DNA of 64,000 nt from Mesorhizobium loti (GCF_013170705.1 NZ_CP033334.1:3263501-3327500), one strand, 5' to 3'. Counted from the first letter of the stretch, positions 17,096 to 25,276 are shown. The notes: generated from the letters alone by a model not told the origin. Numbers and translations: made by a program.

Positions 17096-17428
17096 ATGGA
17101 CAAGACAACATCATTGCTGGCGCTCGCCGCGCTCGGTCAGGAAACAAGGCTGGAGGTGTTCCGGCTGTTGGTTCGGGCCGGGGCCGAGGGGGTGCCGGCA
17201 GGCGAGATCGCGACGCGACTGGGCATTGTGCAGAACACCATGTCGGCGCATCTGAAAATCCTCGGCCAGGCCGGGCTGGTGCATGCCGCACGCGAGGGCC
17301 GCAGCATCCGCTACACGGCCGACATGACCGGGTTTCGCGATCTCTTGGCCTATCTGATGGAGGATTGCTGCAATGGCGCCCCGGAGCTTTGCCAGCCGAT
17401 CATCCAGGCCGTGACCTGTAAATGTTGA
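17096..17428 (+). CDS. arsR: ArsR-family arsenite-responsive repressor (first copy)
   Basis: 110-aa winged-helix repressor. The DNA-binding region (residues 33-70: G-E-I-A-T-R-L-G-I-V-Q-N-T-M-S-A-H-L) is followed by a cysteine group near the C-terminus, Cys91, Cys92 and Cys99, with Cys108 and Cys110 at the very end. This resembles the C-terminal As(III) site of the Acidithiobacillus-type ArsR. It heads an arsR-ACR3-arsC unit. No Shine-Dalgarno sequence is present. The operator palindrome abuts the start codon, and the predicted transcription start falls at or beside the ATG, suggesting a leaderless message. Arsenite or antimonite should relieve repression. Confidence 0.88.
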   Translation: MDKTTSLLALAALGQETRLEVFRLLVRAGAEGVPAGEIATRLGIVQNTMSAHLKILGQAGLVHAAREGRSIRYTADMTGFRDLLAYLMEDCCNGAPELCQPIIQAVTCKC

Positions 17429-17510
17429 AGTGGTCGGTTCGCCCCGCGGAAGCGGCTGGACGAGATCGGCGGAAGCCTGGCCAAGGCCGGCCGGCCCAGG
17501 AGGAATAGCG

Positions 17511-18620
17511 ATGTCGGATCACATCCTGAATGCCGGCGAAACGGCGCAGCCGAGCATCGGCTTCGTCGAAAAATACCTCACGGTGTGGGTGGCCCTGTGC
17601 ATCGTCGCCGGTGTTGTCCTCGGCCATTCGCTCCCGGGTGCGTTCGGCGCCATCGCGTCCGCCGAGATCGCCAAGGTCAATATTCCCGTCGCGGTGCTGA
17701 TCTGGCTGATGATCGTGCCGATGCTGCTGCGTGTCGATTTCGCCTCGCTGGCCAGTGTCGGCACCTATTGGCGCGGGATCGGGGTCACTCTGTTCATAAA
17801 CTGGGCGGTGAAGCCGTTTTCCATGGCGCTGCTGGGCTGGCTCTTCATCGGCTGGCTGTTCCGGTCCTGGTTGCCAGCCGCGCAAATCGATTCCTACATA
17901 GCCGGACTGATCATTCTCGCAGCCGCACCGTGCACGGCCATGGTGTTCGTCTGGTCCAACCTTACGCGCGGCGAGCCGAACTTCACGCTGTCGCAGGTGG
18001 CGCTCAACGACGCGATCATGATCGTTGCCTTCGCGCCCATCGTCGGGCTGCTGCTTGGATTGTCGGCGATCACCGTGCCATGGGGCACGCTGGTGCTGTC
18101 GGTTGCCCTTTACATCATCCTGCCGGTGCTCGTCGCTCAACTGATCCGCCGGCGCCTGCTGGCGGCCAAGGGGCAGGGCGGGCTCGATGCGCTGCTGGCT
18201 GCCATGCAGCCCTTGTCACTGATTGCCCTGCTGGCGACGCTGGTGCTGCTGTTCGGCTTCCAGGGCGAGCAGATCATCGCCCAGCCGTTGGTGATAGCGC
18301 TGCTGGCGGTACCGATCCTGATCCAGGTCTATTTCAACTCCGGTCTTGCCTATATGCTCAACCGGCTGTCCGGCGAGCGGCATTGCGTGGCCGGACCATC
18401 GGCTTTGATCGGCGCGTCCAACTTCTTCGAACTGGCGGTCGCGGCGGCGATCGCGCTTTTCGGGCTGAACTCCGGTGCGGCGCTCGCAACCGTGGTAGGC
18501 GTGCTGATCGAGGTTCCCGTCATGCTTTCCGTGGTGTGGATCGTGAACCGAAGCAAAGGCTGGTACGAGCGGGGGAGTGCCGTCCGCCACGCCGCGTCCA
18601 GCGAGAGGGCCCCGCAATGA
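17511..18620 (+). CDS. arsB: ACR3-type arsenite efflux permease
   Basis: 369-aa, ten-helix ACR3 (BASS superfamily) exporter of arsenite. The family's essential cysteine lies in A-A-P-C-T-A-M-V-F-V-W-S-N-L (about residue 144), and the conserved F-N-S-G-L-A-Y and G-A-S-N-F-F-E-L-A-V-A stretches of later helices are present. The ATG at 17511 is chosen because AGGAGGAA sits seven bases upstream; the frame is open to 17430, just after arsR, but without membrane-protein sequence. The stop codon overlaps the arsC start. Some authors name this gene arsB or acr3; it is not of the ArsB (Pho permease) family. Confidence 0.92.
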   Translation: MSDHILNAGETAQPSIGFVEKYLTVWVALCIVAGVVLGHSLPGAFGAIASAEIAKVNIPVAVLIWLMIVPMLLRVDFASLASVGTYWRGIGVTLFINWAVKPFSMALLGWLFIGWLFRSWLPAAQIDSYIAGLIILAAAPCTAMVFVWSNLTRGEPNFTLSQVALNDAIMIVAFAPIVGLLLGLSAITVPWGTLVLSVALYIILPVLVAQLIRRRLLAAKGQGGLDALLAAMQPLSLIALLATLVLLFGFQGEQIIAQPLVIALLAVPILIQVYFNSGLAYMLNRLSGERHCVAGPSALIGASNFFELAVAAAIALFGLNSGAALATVVGVLIEVPVMLSVVWIVNRSKGWYERGSAVRHAASSERAPQ

Positions 18621-19039
18621 CCATCACCATCTATCACAACCCGGCCTGTGGCACGTCGCGCAACACGCTGGCGATCATCCGCCAGTCCGGCGAGGAGCCG
18701 GAGGTGATCGAGTATCTGAAGAACCCGCCGTCGCGCGAAAAGCTTGTCGGGCTGATCGCGGCAATGGGGATGACGCCGCGCGCGCTGCTGCGCGAGAAGG
18801 GCACGCCCTATGCGGAGCTCGGCCTTGGCGACCCCGAATGGAGCGACGACGAGATCCTCGATTTCATGCTGGCGCATCCGATCCTGATCAACCGGCCGAT
18901 CGTGGTGAGCCCGCTCGGCGTCGTGCTGGCCCGGCCATCCGAAAGGGTGCTCGATATCCTGCCCAATCCAGACATCGGCCCGTTCACCAAGGAGGACGGC
19001 GAGGTTGTCGTCGATGCCGGCGGCAAGCGGGTCGTCTGA
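18617..19039 (+). CDS. arsC: Glutaredoxin-coupled arsenate reductase
   Basis: 140-aa ArsC of the thioredoxin-fold, glutathione/glutaredoxin-dependent class (plasmid R773 type). The catalytic Cys11 is in N-P-A-C-G-T-S-R-N-T, and the conserved arginine region reads I-N-R-P-I-V-V near residue 93. It reduces arsenate to arsenite, which the adjoining ACR3 protein exports. Length is normal. Its ATG overlaps the permease stop (ATGA), so translation is coupled. A palindromic operator for the next transcription unit begins four bases after its stop codon. Confidence 0.93.
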   Translation: MTITIYHNPACGTSRNTLAIIRQSGEEPEVIEYLKNPPSREKLVGLIAAMGMTPRALLREKGTPYAELGLGDPEWSDDEILDFMLAHPILINRPIVVSPLGVVLARPSERVLDILPNPDIGPFTKEDGEVVVDAGGKRVV

Positions 19040-19042
19040 CTT

Positions 19043-19068
19043 GCTATTTCGATATTTCTCGAAATAGC
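19043..19068. promoter_or_regulatory. Perfect 10-bp-arm palindrome upstream of the second arsR
   Basis: GCTATTTCGA and TCGAAATAGC are perfect inverted arms around TATTTC. The same half-site recurs as GCTATTTC at 19097-19104, next to the arsR2 ATG, and as TATTTCGATA at about 19439-19448, just before the flavoprotein gene. No U-run follows, so an operator is more likely than a terminator. TTGACG at 19071-19076 may be the -35 element, giving a start point at or beside the ATG. Confidence 0.65.
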
Positions 19069-19105
19069 CCTTGACGAGTCCTGTCGCCGGCCGCATGCTA
19101 TTTCC

Positions 19106-19426
19106 ATGAAACTCGAACAAGCAGCGAAGCAGCTGGAAGCGCTCGGCAATCCGACGCGGCTGAACCTCTATCGTCTCCTGGTGAGGGCCGGCGAAGCGGG
19201 CCGGCCGGTCGGCTTCCTGCAGGAGAGCCTCGGCATCGCCGCCTCGACGCTGTCGCACCATCTGCACCGCCTGATACTCAACGGGCTGGTCAGCCAGGAG
19301 CGGCAGGCGACGACGCTGATCTGCCGCGCCAACTATCCCATGATGAACGATCTCATCGGCTTCCTGGCCGACGAATGCTGCGCCGATGCGGCTTGCAATC
19401 CGGCGGCGGATGACGCGGCCGCCTGA
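19106..19426 (+). CDS. arsR: ArsR-family repressor (second copy)
   Basis: 106-aa ArsR-family repressor, about the same length as the first copy but clearly divergent from it. The winged helix occupies residues 35-70 (S-L-G-I-A-A-S-T-L-S-H-H-L). Cys91, Cys92 and Cys97 near the C-terminus form the Cys-Cys-x4-Cys arsenite site; Cys73 is extra. It precedes the flavoprotein-MFS pair and has a palindrome different in sequence from that of arsR1, so the two repressors probably have separate targets. As with arsR1 there is no ribosome binding site. Upstream half-sites sit between promoter and ATG. Confidence 0.87.
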   Translation: MKLEQAAKQLEALGNPTRLNLYRLLVRAGEAGRPVGFLQESLGIAASTLSHHLHRLILNGLVSQERQATTLICRANYPMMNDLIGFLADECCADAACNPAADDAAA

Positions 19427-19468
19427 TTTTTTGCCTTTTATTTCGATAATACCGGAAGGATGGAAGCT

Positions 19469-20866
19469 ATGGCCACGCGAGACGATCCGCCAATCGCCGT
19501 CATCGGCGCCGGTCCGGTTGGGCTGGCGGCCGCCGTTCATCTCATGGCGCGGGGCCTGCCGGTAAAACTCTACGAGGCCGGCAGCGGCGTCGCGGCCAGC
19601 CTGCGGGATTGGGGCCATGTCCGGGTGTTCACGCCATGGCGCTATTGCATCGACCAGGCGGCCGGCAGGTTGCTCGAAAGCCATGGCTGGCGGATGCCGG
19701 ACCCGGAAGCCTTTCCCACCGCCGATGAACTCGTCGCGCACTATCTCGAGCCGCTTGCCAGGCTTGCGGAACTTGCGCCGGCGATCGAGACCAATGCGCG
19801 TGTCGTGGCCATATCGCGCTGGGGCGCCGACAAGGTGCGCGGCAGTGAGCGCGGGACGCGGCCCTTCATGCTCGTTGTCGAGACCGCCGACGGCACCAGG
19901 CGCGACAGCGCACGGGCCGTCATCGACGCCTCCGGAACATGGCGCACGCCCAATCCTCTCGGCGCCGGCGGCATCGAGGCGGAAGGCGAGGCGGAGTTTG
20001 CCGACCGCATCGCCTACGGCATCCCCGACATCCTTGGCCGCGACCGTGCGCTCCATGCCGGCCGCACGACGCTGGTTGCCGGTTCGGGTCACTCGGCGGC
20101 CAACGCCTTGCTCGACCTTGCCAGGCTGGCGGATGACGAGCCCGGCACGGCTTTCATCTGGGCGGTGCGCGGAACAGACCTCGTGCGCATCTATGGCGGC
20201 GGCGATGCCGACCAGTTGCCGGCGCGCGGCGAACTCGGCGCCGATGTGCGCGACCTCGCCGAAAGCGGTGGCGTTCGGCTGGTGACGGGCTTTGCGACGC
20301 TTGCGATAAGCGAGCGCGATGGCCGGCTGGTCGTGGCGGGGCAAAGCGAGGAGGGCCTGATGCAACTGGGGCCTGTCGACCGCATCATCGCCGCGACCGG
20401 CCAGCGTCCGGACCTGTCGCTGACCCGGGAGCTCAGGCTCGATCTCGATCCATGGCTGGAAAGCGTCAAGGCGCTTGGTCCGCTCATCGACCCCAACGAG
20501 CATTCCTGCGGCGACGTGCCGCCGCATGGCCACCGCGAGCTCAGCCATCCGGAGCCCGGCTTCTACACGGTCGGCATCAAGAGCTATGGCCGGGCGCCGA
20601 CCTTCCTGCTGCTGACCGGCTACGAACAGGTCCGCTCGGTCGCGGCGGCGATCGCCGGCGACATGGCGGCGGCCGACATGGTGCAGCTGGTGCTGCCCGA
20701 AACCGGCGTCTGCACGGTGCCGGCGGGCCGCTTGTCGAAGGGCTGTTGCGGCGGACCAGTGCCGGCGGCGACCGATGCCTGCTGCGCGGCGGATGCCGAC
20801 GCCAAGGCCGCCGGCAAAGGCGGTTGCGGCTGCGCAGGCACCGGCAAGATGGAAGCCGCCGAGTGA
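19469..20866 (+). CDS. FAD/NAD(P)-binding flavoprotein with a Cys-rich tail in the ars locus (ArsO-like)
   Basis: 465-aa flavin monooxygenase-like protein. The N-terminal Rossmann motif is V-I-G-A-G-P-V-G-L-A-A-A, the second (NADPH) motif is V-A-G-S-G-H-S-A-A-N near residue 206, and I-I-A-A-T-G-Q-R-P closes the fold. This is the family called ArsO or ArsH-like flavoprotein when found in arsenic loci; its reaction is not well settled. Unusually, the last 40 residues carry C-C, C-C and C-G-C groups in a Gly/Ala-rich tail, an evident metalloid-binding extension. ATG 19469 is preferred over ATG 19460 because of the AAGGA nine bases upstream. The MFS gene begins inside its stop codon. Confidence 0.8.
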   Translation: MATRDDPPIAVIGAGPVGLAAAVHLMARGLPVKLYEAGSGVAASLRDWGHVRVFTPWRYCIDQAAGRLLESHGWRMPDPEAFPTADELVAHYLEPLARLAELAPAIETNARVVAISRWGADKVRGSERGTRPFMLVVETADGTRRDSARAVIDASGTWRTPNPLGAGGIEAEGEAEFADRIAYGIPDILGRDRALHAGRTTLVAGSGHSAANALLDLARLADDEPGTAFIWAVRGTDLVRIYGGGDADQLPARGELGADVRDLAESGGVRLVTGFATLAISERDGRLVVAGQSEEGLMQLGPVDRIIAATGQRPDLSLTRELRLDLDPWLESVKALGPLIDPNEHSCGDVPPHGHRELSHPEPGFYTVGIKSYGRAPTFLLLTGYEQVRSVAAAIAGDMAAADMVQLVLPETGVCTVPAGRLSKGCCGGPVPAATDACCAADADAKAAGKGGCGCAGTGKMEAAE

Positions 20867-22104
20867 GCGACGGCAAGATCCCCGCTTCCGCCATCTGGGC
20901 GCTGGGCGCCACGCAGATCATCGGCTACGGCACGCTCTACTACAGCTACAGCATCCTGGCGCCGGCGGTGGCGGCGGAACTCGCCTGGTCGCAGCAATGG
21001 GTGTTCGCCGTGCTGTCGGTGTCGCTGCTGGCGAGCGCCATCCTGTCGCCGTTCGCGGGCAGCCTCGCGGACCGGGTCGGGGCAGGGCGCCTGATGGTGC
21101 CGGGATCGCTGGCCGCGGCCGGCGCATTGCTGTTGTGCGCGCTGGCGCCGGGGCGTGCCGGCTTTGCCATCGGCGTGCTGGCCATGGAGCTTGCCTCCTG
21201 CTTCGTGCTCTACAGCACGGCCTTCGTCGCCATCGTGCAGCTCGGCGGGGCGCGTCGCGGCATCACCCATCTCACCTTGATCGCCGGCTTCGCCTCGACC
21301 TTGTTCTGGCCCTTGACGACGCTGCTGCACCAGCATCTCGGCTGGCGTGAGGTGCTGGTTCTCTTTGCCGCGCTCAACGCCTTTGTCTGCCTGCCGATCC
21401 ATTGGTGGCTGGCCCGGCTCTCGCGCCGCACCGGCAAGCCGCGGGAGAGGGTCATCCCGGCGACATCAAGCCTGTCGGCCGCCGCGCCCGACCGGCGATG
21501 GTCGCCTCTGTTCATCCTGGTGCTGGCCGGATTTGCCATAGAGGGGTTCGTGCTTTCAGCGATCCTTGTGCGGATGGTGCCGCTGCTCACACTGGTCGGT
21601 CTCGGCGGGGCCTCGGTGCTGGTCGCCAGCCTGTTTGGGCCGTCGCAAGTGGCGAGCCGGCTGGTCAACATGCTGTTCGGCCGGGGCCTGTCGCAGACAT
21701 CGCTGGCGCTCGGAGCGACCGCCGCGCTGGCCGGCGGCCTTGCGGTGCTGCTGGTGGCGGCGCCCTCCGTTCCCGGCGCCATGCTGTTTGCCGTGCTTTT
21801 CGGATTCGGCTCGGGCCTGATGAGCATTGTCGGCGGCACGCTGCCGCTCGAATTGTTCGGCCAGGAGCGCTTCGGTTCCCATGTCGGCTGGATCACGGCG
21901 GCGCGCCAGTTCAGTTCCGCCTTCGCCCCGTTCGGCCTGACGCTGATGATATCAGGCCTCGGCGTCCTGCCGGCTCTGTGGCTCAATGTCGTGGTCGGCC
22001 TGTTCGGGATCGCGGCCTTCGCCGCCATCGCGTTGATCAGCCGGCAATCGCGCAAGGGTGCGCAGAGCGGCACGGCCGCGGTCGCGCCACACGCGGCTGG
22101 ATGA
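20863..22104 (+). CDS. MFS transporter of the arsenic locus (ArsK-like candidate)
   Basis: 413-aa major facilitator protein with twelve hydrophobic segments. The loop motif G-S-L-A-D-R-V-G-A-G-R-L follows helix 2, as in the family, and helix 5 has A-G-F-A-S-T-L-F-W-P. The start is GTG at 20863, whose last two bases belong to the TGA of the flavoprotein gene; GGAAG precedes it. Coupling to a Cys-tailed flavoprotein and an arsR suggests export of an arsenical or of the flavoprotein's product. Agrobacterium ArsK, an MFS exporter of trivalent arsenicals, is a plausible parallel, but orthology is not shown. Confidence 0.82.
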   Translation: MSDGKIPASAIWALGATQIIGYGTLYYSYSILAPAVAAELAWSQQWVFAVLSVSLLASAILSPFAGSLADRVGAGRLMVPGSLAAAGALLLCALAPGRAGFAIGVLAMELASCFVLYSTAFVAIVQLGGARRGITHLTLIAGFASTLFWPLTTLLHQHLGWREVLVLFAALNAFVCLPIHWWLARLSRRTGKPRERVIPATSSLSAAAPDRRWSPLFILVLAGFAIEGFVLSAILVRMVPLLTLVGLGGASVLVASLFGPSQVASRLVNMLFGRGLSQTSLALGATAALAGGLAVLLVAAPSVPGAMLFAVLFGFGSGLMSIVGGTLPLELFGQERFGSHVGWITAARQFSSAFAPFGLTLMISGLGVLPALWLNVVVGLFGIAAFAAIALISRQSRKGAQSGTAAVAPHAAG

Positions 22105-22261
22105 CCGGGCCGGTGCCCCAGTCATCAGAATCCATGCCGGGGGCTGCCTTTGGTGTCGGGGCGACAATGCTCGGGCGGATTTCGCCGGTTCGACCCGCCG
22201 TCGGCAACGGAGGCGTTGCCTTTGGCTGTGTGCCGGTCAAAGCTGTCCCCCAGCGCAATTC

Positions 22262-22366
22262 TAGAGCGTTTCACCGTTTCATGGAAACGGCGAACCGCTC
22301 TAACTCTTTGTTTTGACGCAATTCAAGACGGAAAACCGCTAACACTTTTCCTGGAATTGCTCTAAA
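22262..22366. repeat. RIME-like mosaic repeat, copy A
   Basis: About 105 bp, beginning TAGAGCGTTTCACCGTTTC and ending TTTTCCTGGAATTGCTCTAA. It contains a short palindrome (CCGTTTC-ATG-GAAACGG) and the phrase CTCTAACTCTTTGTTTTGACGC. The same sequence recurs at 49768-49895 and 52136-52239, with a degenerate relative ending at 49048. Such elements are scattered between genes in Rhizobiaceae and relatives. This copy lies between the arsenic MFS gene and a methyltransferase gene that begins only 11 bases after it. Confidence 0.85.
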
Positions 22367-22376
22367 GCGTCCGCCC

Positions 22377-22973
22377 ATGACTGGAATGTTTCCCGCCACC
22401 TCCATGCCCGACCGCGATTGGTGGGAGGCGCTTTGGCCAGACCCGTCGGGCCTCTTGCTGTCGTTGGGCGTCGAGCCAGGCATGACGGCCCTGGACCTGT
22501 GCTGCGGCGACGGCTATTTCACCGCACCGCTTGCGAAAATCGTCGGCGGCCGTGTCTATGCGCTCGACCTCGACCCGGACATGATCGTGGCGGCCAAGGC
22601 CGAGGTGAAGCGGCTCGGCGTTTCGGTCCTGAAGTGGATCGTCGCGGATGCCGGCGACGTCGCGGACCTCATCCCTGAAAAGGTCGACTTCGTGCTGATC
22701 GCCAACACCTTCCACGGGGTGCCCGATCAGCCGGCCCTCGTCAAGGCCGTCGCCCGTACGCTCAAGCCGCACGGCCTGTTCGCGCTGGTCAATTGGCACC
22801 AGTTGCCGCGAGAGCAAACGACCGTGCTTGGTCAGCCGCGCGGGCCCAGGACGGAGATGCGCATGTCACCTGAAGCGGTGTCGGCGGTGCTGGAGGCTGC
22901 CGGTTTCCGGCTTCTGCGAATGGTTGATCTGCCGCCGTATCATTACGGGGCGGTGTTCGAACACAAGGGATGA
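22377..22973 (+). CDS. Class I SAM-dependent methyltransferase
   Basis: 198-aa methyltransferase. The SAM-binding motif I is L-D-L-C-C-G-D-G-Y-F-T (about residues 39-49), followed by the acidic motif Y-A-L-D-L-D-P-D-M and V-A-D-A-G-D-V. The post-motif F-V-L-I-A-N-T-F-H-G-V is present, and the end reads F-R-L-L-R-M-V-D-L-P-P-Y-H-Y. It is similar to UbiE-like small methyltransferases; the substrate cannot be told. The ATG immediately follows a mosaic repeat and lacks a good ribosome binding site, so a promoter within or before the repeat must serve it. It does not form an operon with the next gene, which is on the other strand. Confidence 0.87.
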   Translation: MTGMFPATSMPDRDWWEALWPDPSGLLLSLGVEPGMTALDLCCGDGYFTAPLAKIVGGRVYALDLDPDMIVAAKAEVKRLGVSVLKWIVADAGDVADLIPEKVDFVLIANTFHGVPDQPALVKAVARTLKPHGLFALVNWHQLPREQTTVLGQPRGPRTEMRMSPEAVSAVLEAAGFRLLRMVDLPPYHYGAVFEHKG

Positions 22974-23213
22974 TACGGAATCCGGCTCAGACGCCTGTCC
23001 AGGACTCCGGATCGGCCGCCAGGATGAACGCGCCGATGCAGCGGCAGAGGACATCGACATCGCGCATTTTCGGGCATCCGGGTCGATAGCGCACGCTTCC
23101 TGTCCGGGGCTATGCCGGGATGACATGCGGCCGTCGAGTGCCTCGCCCAGCACATACGTGTCCCGCTCGGCGGTGAAATGTGCGGTTGCCTAAGGTGGTC
23201 CGCAAGTGACCTT

Positions 23214-23234
23214 GCGGGAGGGCGCGCCTCCCGC
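23214..23234. terminator. GC-rich hairpin after the cytidine deaminase gene
   Basis: GCGGGAGG and CCTCCCGC form an 8-bp perfect stem around GCGCG, starting two bases beyond the deaminase stop codon (minus strand). No T-run follows on either strand. The rest of the 262-bp gap (22974-23235) shows no supportable gene. Confidence 0.45.
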
Positions 23235-23235
23235 C

Positions 23236-23679
23236 TCAGAACTTGCGCGGGTCGATGCCCTTGGTGCCCGGGCCGTAGGGGCTGGGATAGATCTCGCCGA
23301 TGGTCATCAGTTCGATCTCGCCGTCCAGCGTCGAACCGATGATCTTGACCTCCGGATCGTCGCAGCAGAACTCCCAGATCACTTGCCGGCATTCGGCGCA
23401 GGGCACGCCCGAATAGGGACCGTGACAGACGATGGCCTCGATCTGGCGCTCGCCCGCCGCCGCCATCTGCATCACGGCGTTGCGCTCGGCATGGACCGAT
23501 TGCTGCAGGGTGACGACCTCGACATTGCAGGCGGCGAAAAGCCGGCCCGATGCGGTGCGCACAGCCGAGCCGACCTTGTGGTTGGAGTAGGGCGTGTAGG
23601 CCTTGTCGCGCGCCTGCGCCGCGGCGGTGACGAGCGCCTGGTCGGCACTCGAAAGCCTGTCGAAAGTGGTCTTCAGCAT
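23236..23679 (-). CDS. cdd: Cytidine deaminase
   Basis: 147-aa zinc deaminase converting cytidine or deoxycytidine to the uridine form. The catalytic motif is V-H-A-E-R-N-A-V (zinc ligand His plus proton-shuttling Glu) with P-C-A-E-C-R-Q supplying the two cysteine ligands. The N-terminal Y-T-P-Y-S-N-H-K-V-G-S-A matches the substrate loop. A His first ligand is usual in the long E. coli type, whereas short tetrameric enzymes generally use Cys, so this short form with His is slightly unusual. It lies 82 bp downstream of the sodium:solute symporter gene on the same strand, consistent with a nucleoside uptake and salvage unit. Confidence 0.9.
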   Translation of the reverse strand: MLKTTFDRLSSADQALVTAAAQARDKAYTPYSNHKVGSAVRTASGRLFAACNVEVVTLQQSVHAERNAVMQMAAAGERQIEAIVCHGPYSGVPCAECRQVIWEFCCDDPEVKIIGSTLDGEIELMTIGEIYPSPYGPGTKGIDPRKF

Positions 23680-23761
23680 TGGTTTCTCCGCATTCGGGCT
23701 CCATCTCGCACTGATTCAGGATGGAGCCTTATCTTATTGCTTTTCCCGGTCTTTCGCTGGC

Positions 23762-25141
23762 TCAGGCCGGCTGCCTTTCCGATCGCGTGACAAGTCCCGC
23801 GACGAAGGGAACGACCGAGAGGATGAAGCCGACCAGCGAGGCCGGAATGCCGCCCGGTTCGCCCAGCAGCACCAGGATCGCGGTCGAGCCGGAGCCGATG
23901 ACGATGGTCGCCAGCATCGACCAGGACGGGATGCGCCAGCCGAAGGTGGCCGACAGCACCGGCAGCAGCAGGCCCGGCACATAGACCGAGAAGCCGAGCA
24001 TCAGGATGGTGACGATGCCGGGCACGCTGAGCGCCACGACCAGGGCGATGAGGCCGAGCACGAGCAGCAGGATGCGGCTGGTCCACAGCCTTTCCCGGTC
24101 GCTGGCATCGGGGCGCAGCCGCGAGATCACGTCGCGCTGCAGCGTGGTGGCTGTCACCAGCAGGGTCGTGCTCGCCGTCGACATCGCCACCGCCAGGAAG
24201 GCGGCGACCAGCACGCCGATGACGCCATGCGGCAGAAGCTGCACCATCAGGTCGGGCATGGCGTTGACCGGGTTGGTGTCGGCCGGCAGCAGCGCCTTGG
24301 CGGCGACGCCGAGGAAGGTGAGGATGACGCCGAACACGGCCATGACGAGGAAGCCGTTGATCATGCCCCGGCGCGCCGTCTCGGGCGAGTTGGCGGAAAA
24401 GACGCGCTGGAAGCCGATCGTGTCGATGAAGCCGGCGGGCAGGAGCAGGAACCAGACGAACAGCGTCGCCGGCGGCACGTTGGCGAACAAATTGTAGAAG
24501 CCGGGAATGTCCCTGGTCGCTTCATAGATGTGCGGGACGCCGGGTCCGAAGATGACGAACAGAGGCGCCACCACGCCGATGACGATGAGGAAGATGACTG
24601 CCTGCAGCACGTCGGTCGCCACCACGGCGAGGAAGCCGCCGAGCATGGTGTAGACGATGACGACGAGGAAGGCGACGATGGCGCCGGTCTTCGGATCCAT
24701 GCCGGAGAACAGGGTGAACACCATGGAGATGCCGAACACCTGAGCCGCCGCCCAGGCGAGATAGTTCCAGCTCGTCACCAGCGAGGCGGCGACACGCACT
24801 GAATCGGGATAATCCCGAGCGACGATGTCGGGCGTCGTCACATGCATGCGCTGGCGCACGATCTTGGCCAGGAAGATGCCCATCAACAGCAGGCCGATCG
24901 GGAAGGTGAACCACCACCAGGTGCCCGATATGCCGTAGCGCACGACCATTTCGGGCGTGCCGAACAGACCGGCCAGGCCCGTCCAGGAGGCGAAGGCGGA
25001 GATGGTCAGCCATAGCGGCCCCATGCGCCGGCCGGCGACGATGTAGTCTTCCTCGGTCTTGATCGAGCGGGCGAAGAACAGCCCGATGCCGGTGACCGCC
25101 ACGAGATAGATGGCGACGACAGCTATATCCAGATTTCCCAT
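23762..25141 (-). CDS. Sodium:solute symporter family transporter
   Basis: 459-aa SSS-family transporter with about 13 membrane helices. The opening I-Y-L-V-A-V-T-G-I-G-L-F-F-A-R and Y-I-V-A-G-R-R-M-G-P are typical of the PutP/SglT fold, as is A-V-A-M-S-T-A-S-T-T-L-L-V near residue 330. Start ATG 25141 has AGGGG upstream; the open frame continues to 25246 but that part is promoter DNA. The downstream neighbour is cytidine deaminase and the divergent gene is a SAH-hydrolase paralogue, so the substrate may be a nucleoside or nucleoside-like compound. That is inference from context only; SSS proteins carry many solutes. Confidence 0.88.
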   Translation of the reverse strand: MGNLDIAVVAIYLVAVTGIGLFFARSIKTEEDYIVAGRRMGPLWLTISAFASWTGLAGLFGTPEMVVRYGISGTWWWFTFPIGLLLMGIFLAKIVRQRMHVTTPDIVARDYPDSVRVAASLVTSWNYLAWAAAQVFGISMVFTLFSGMDPKTGAIVAFLVVIVYTMLGGFLAVVATDVLQAVIFLIVIGVVAPLFVIFGPGVPHIYEATRDIPGFYNLFANVPPATLFVWFLLLPAGFIDTIGFQRVFSANSPETARRGMINGFLVMAVFGVILTFLGVAAKALLPADTNPVNAMPDLMVQLLPHGVIGVLVAAFLAVAMSTASTTLLVTATTLQRDVISRLRPDASDRERLWTSRILLLVLGLIALVVALSVPGIVTILMLGFSVYVPGLLLPVLSATFGWRIPSWSMLATIVIGSGSTAILVLLGEPGGIPASLVGFILSVVPFVAGLVTRSERQPA

Positions 25142-25257
25142 TTCGTACCCCTTCACATGCAAAGCCGATGGCGCGCCGAACGCCTTGGGGCGCGCCGCGC
25201 TGCTGTCCGTTGCCCCTTCTCGTGGGGGCTTGACGACCCTCTGCAAGATTTGTCACA

Positions 25258-25276
25258 TGCAAAAAACTTTTTTGCA
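25258..25276. promoter_or_regulatory. Inverted repeat in the symporter/SAHH-like divergent gap
   Basis: TGCAAAAAA and TTTTTTGCA are perfect 9-bp arms around a single C, in the 169-bp gap between the divergent symporter and SAH-hydrolase-like genes. TGCAAGATT (25242-25250) and GTGACAAAT-like sequence lie next to it. It is 35 bases from the SAHH-like start codon, a good operator position for the IclR regulator encoded downstream. It could also be part of a bidirectional promoter. Confidence 0.5.

Noticed and set aside
18350..20548. 732-codon minus-strand frame across the arsenic genes
   Set aside because: It overlaps ACR3, arsC, arsR and the flavoprotein, all strongly supported on the plus strand.
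22943..23704. Minus-strand frame across the gap and the cytidine deaminase gene
   Set aside because: In a different frame from the deaminase, with no motif; the 22974-23235 gap shows no start signal for it.
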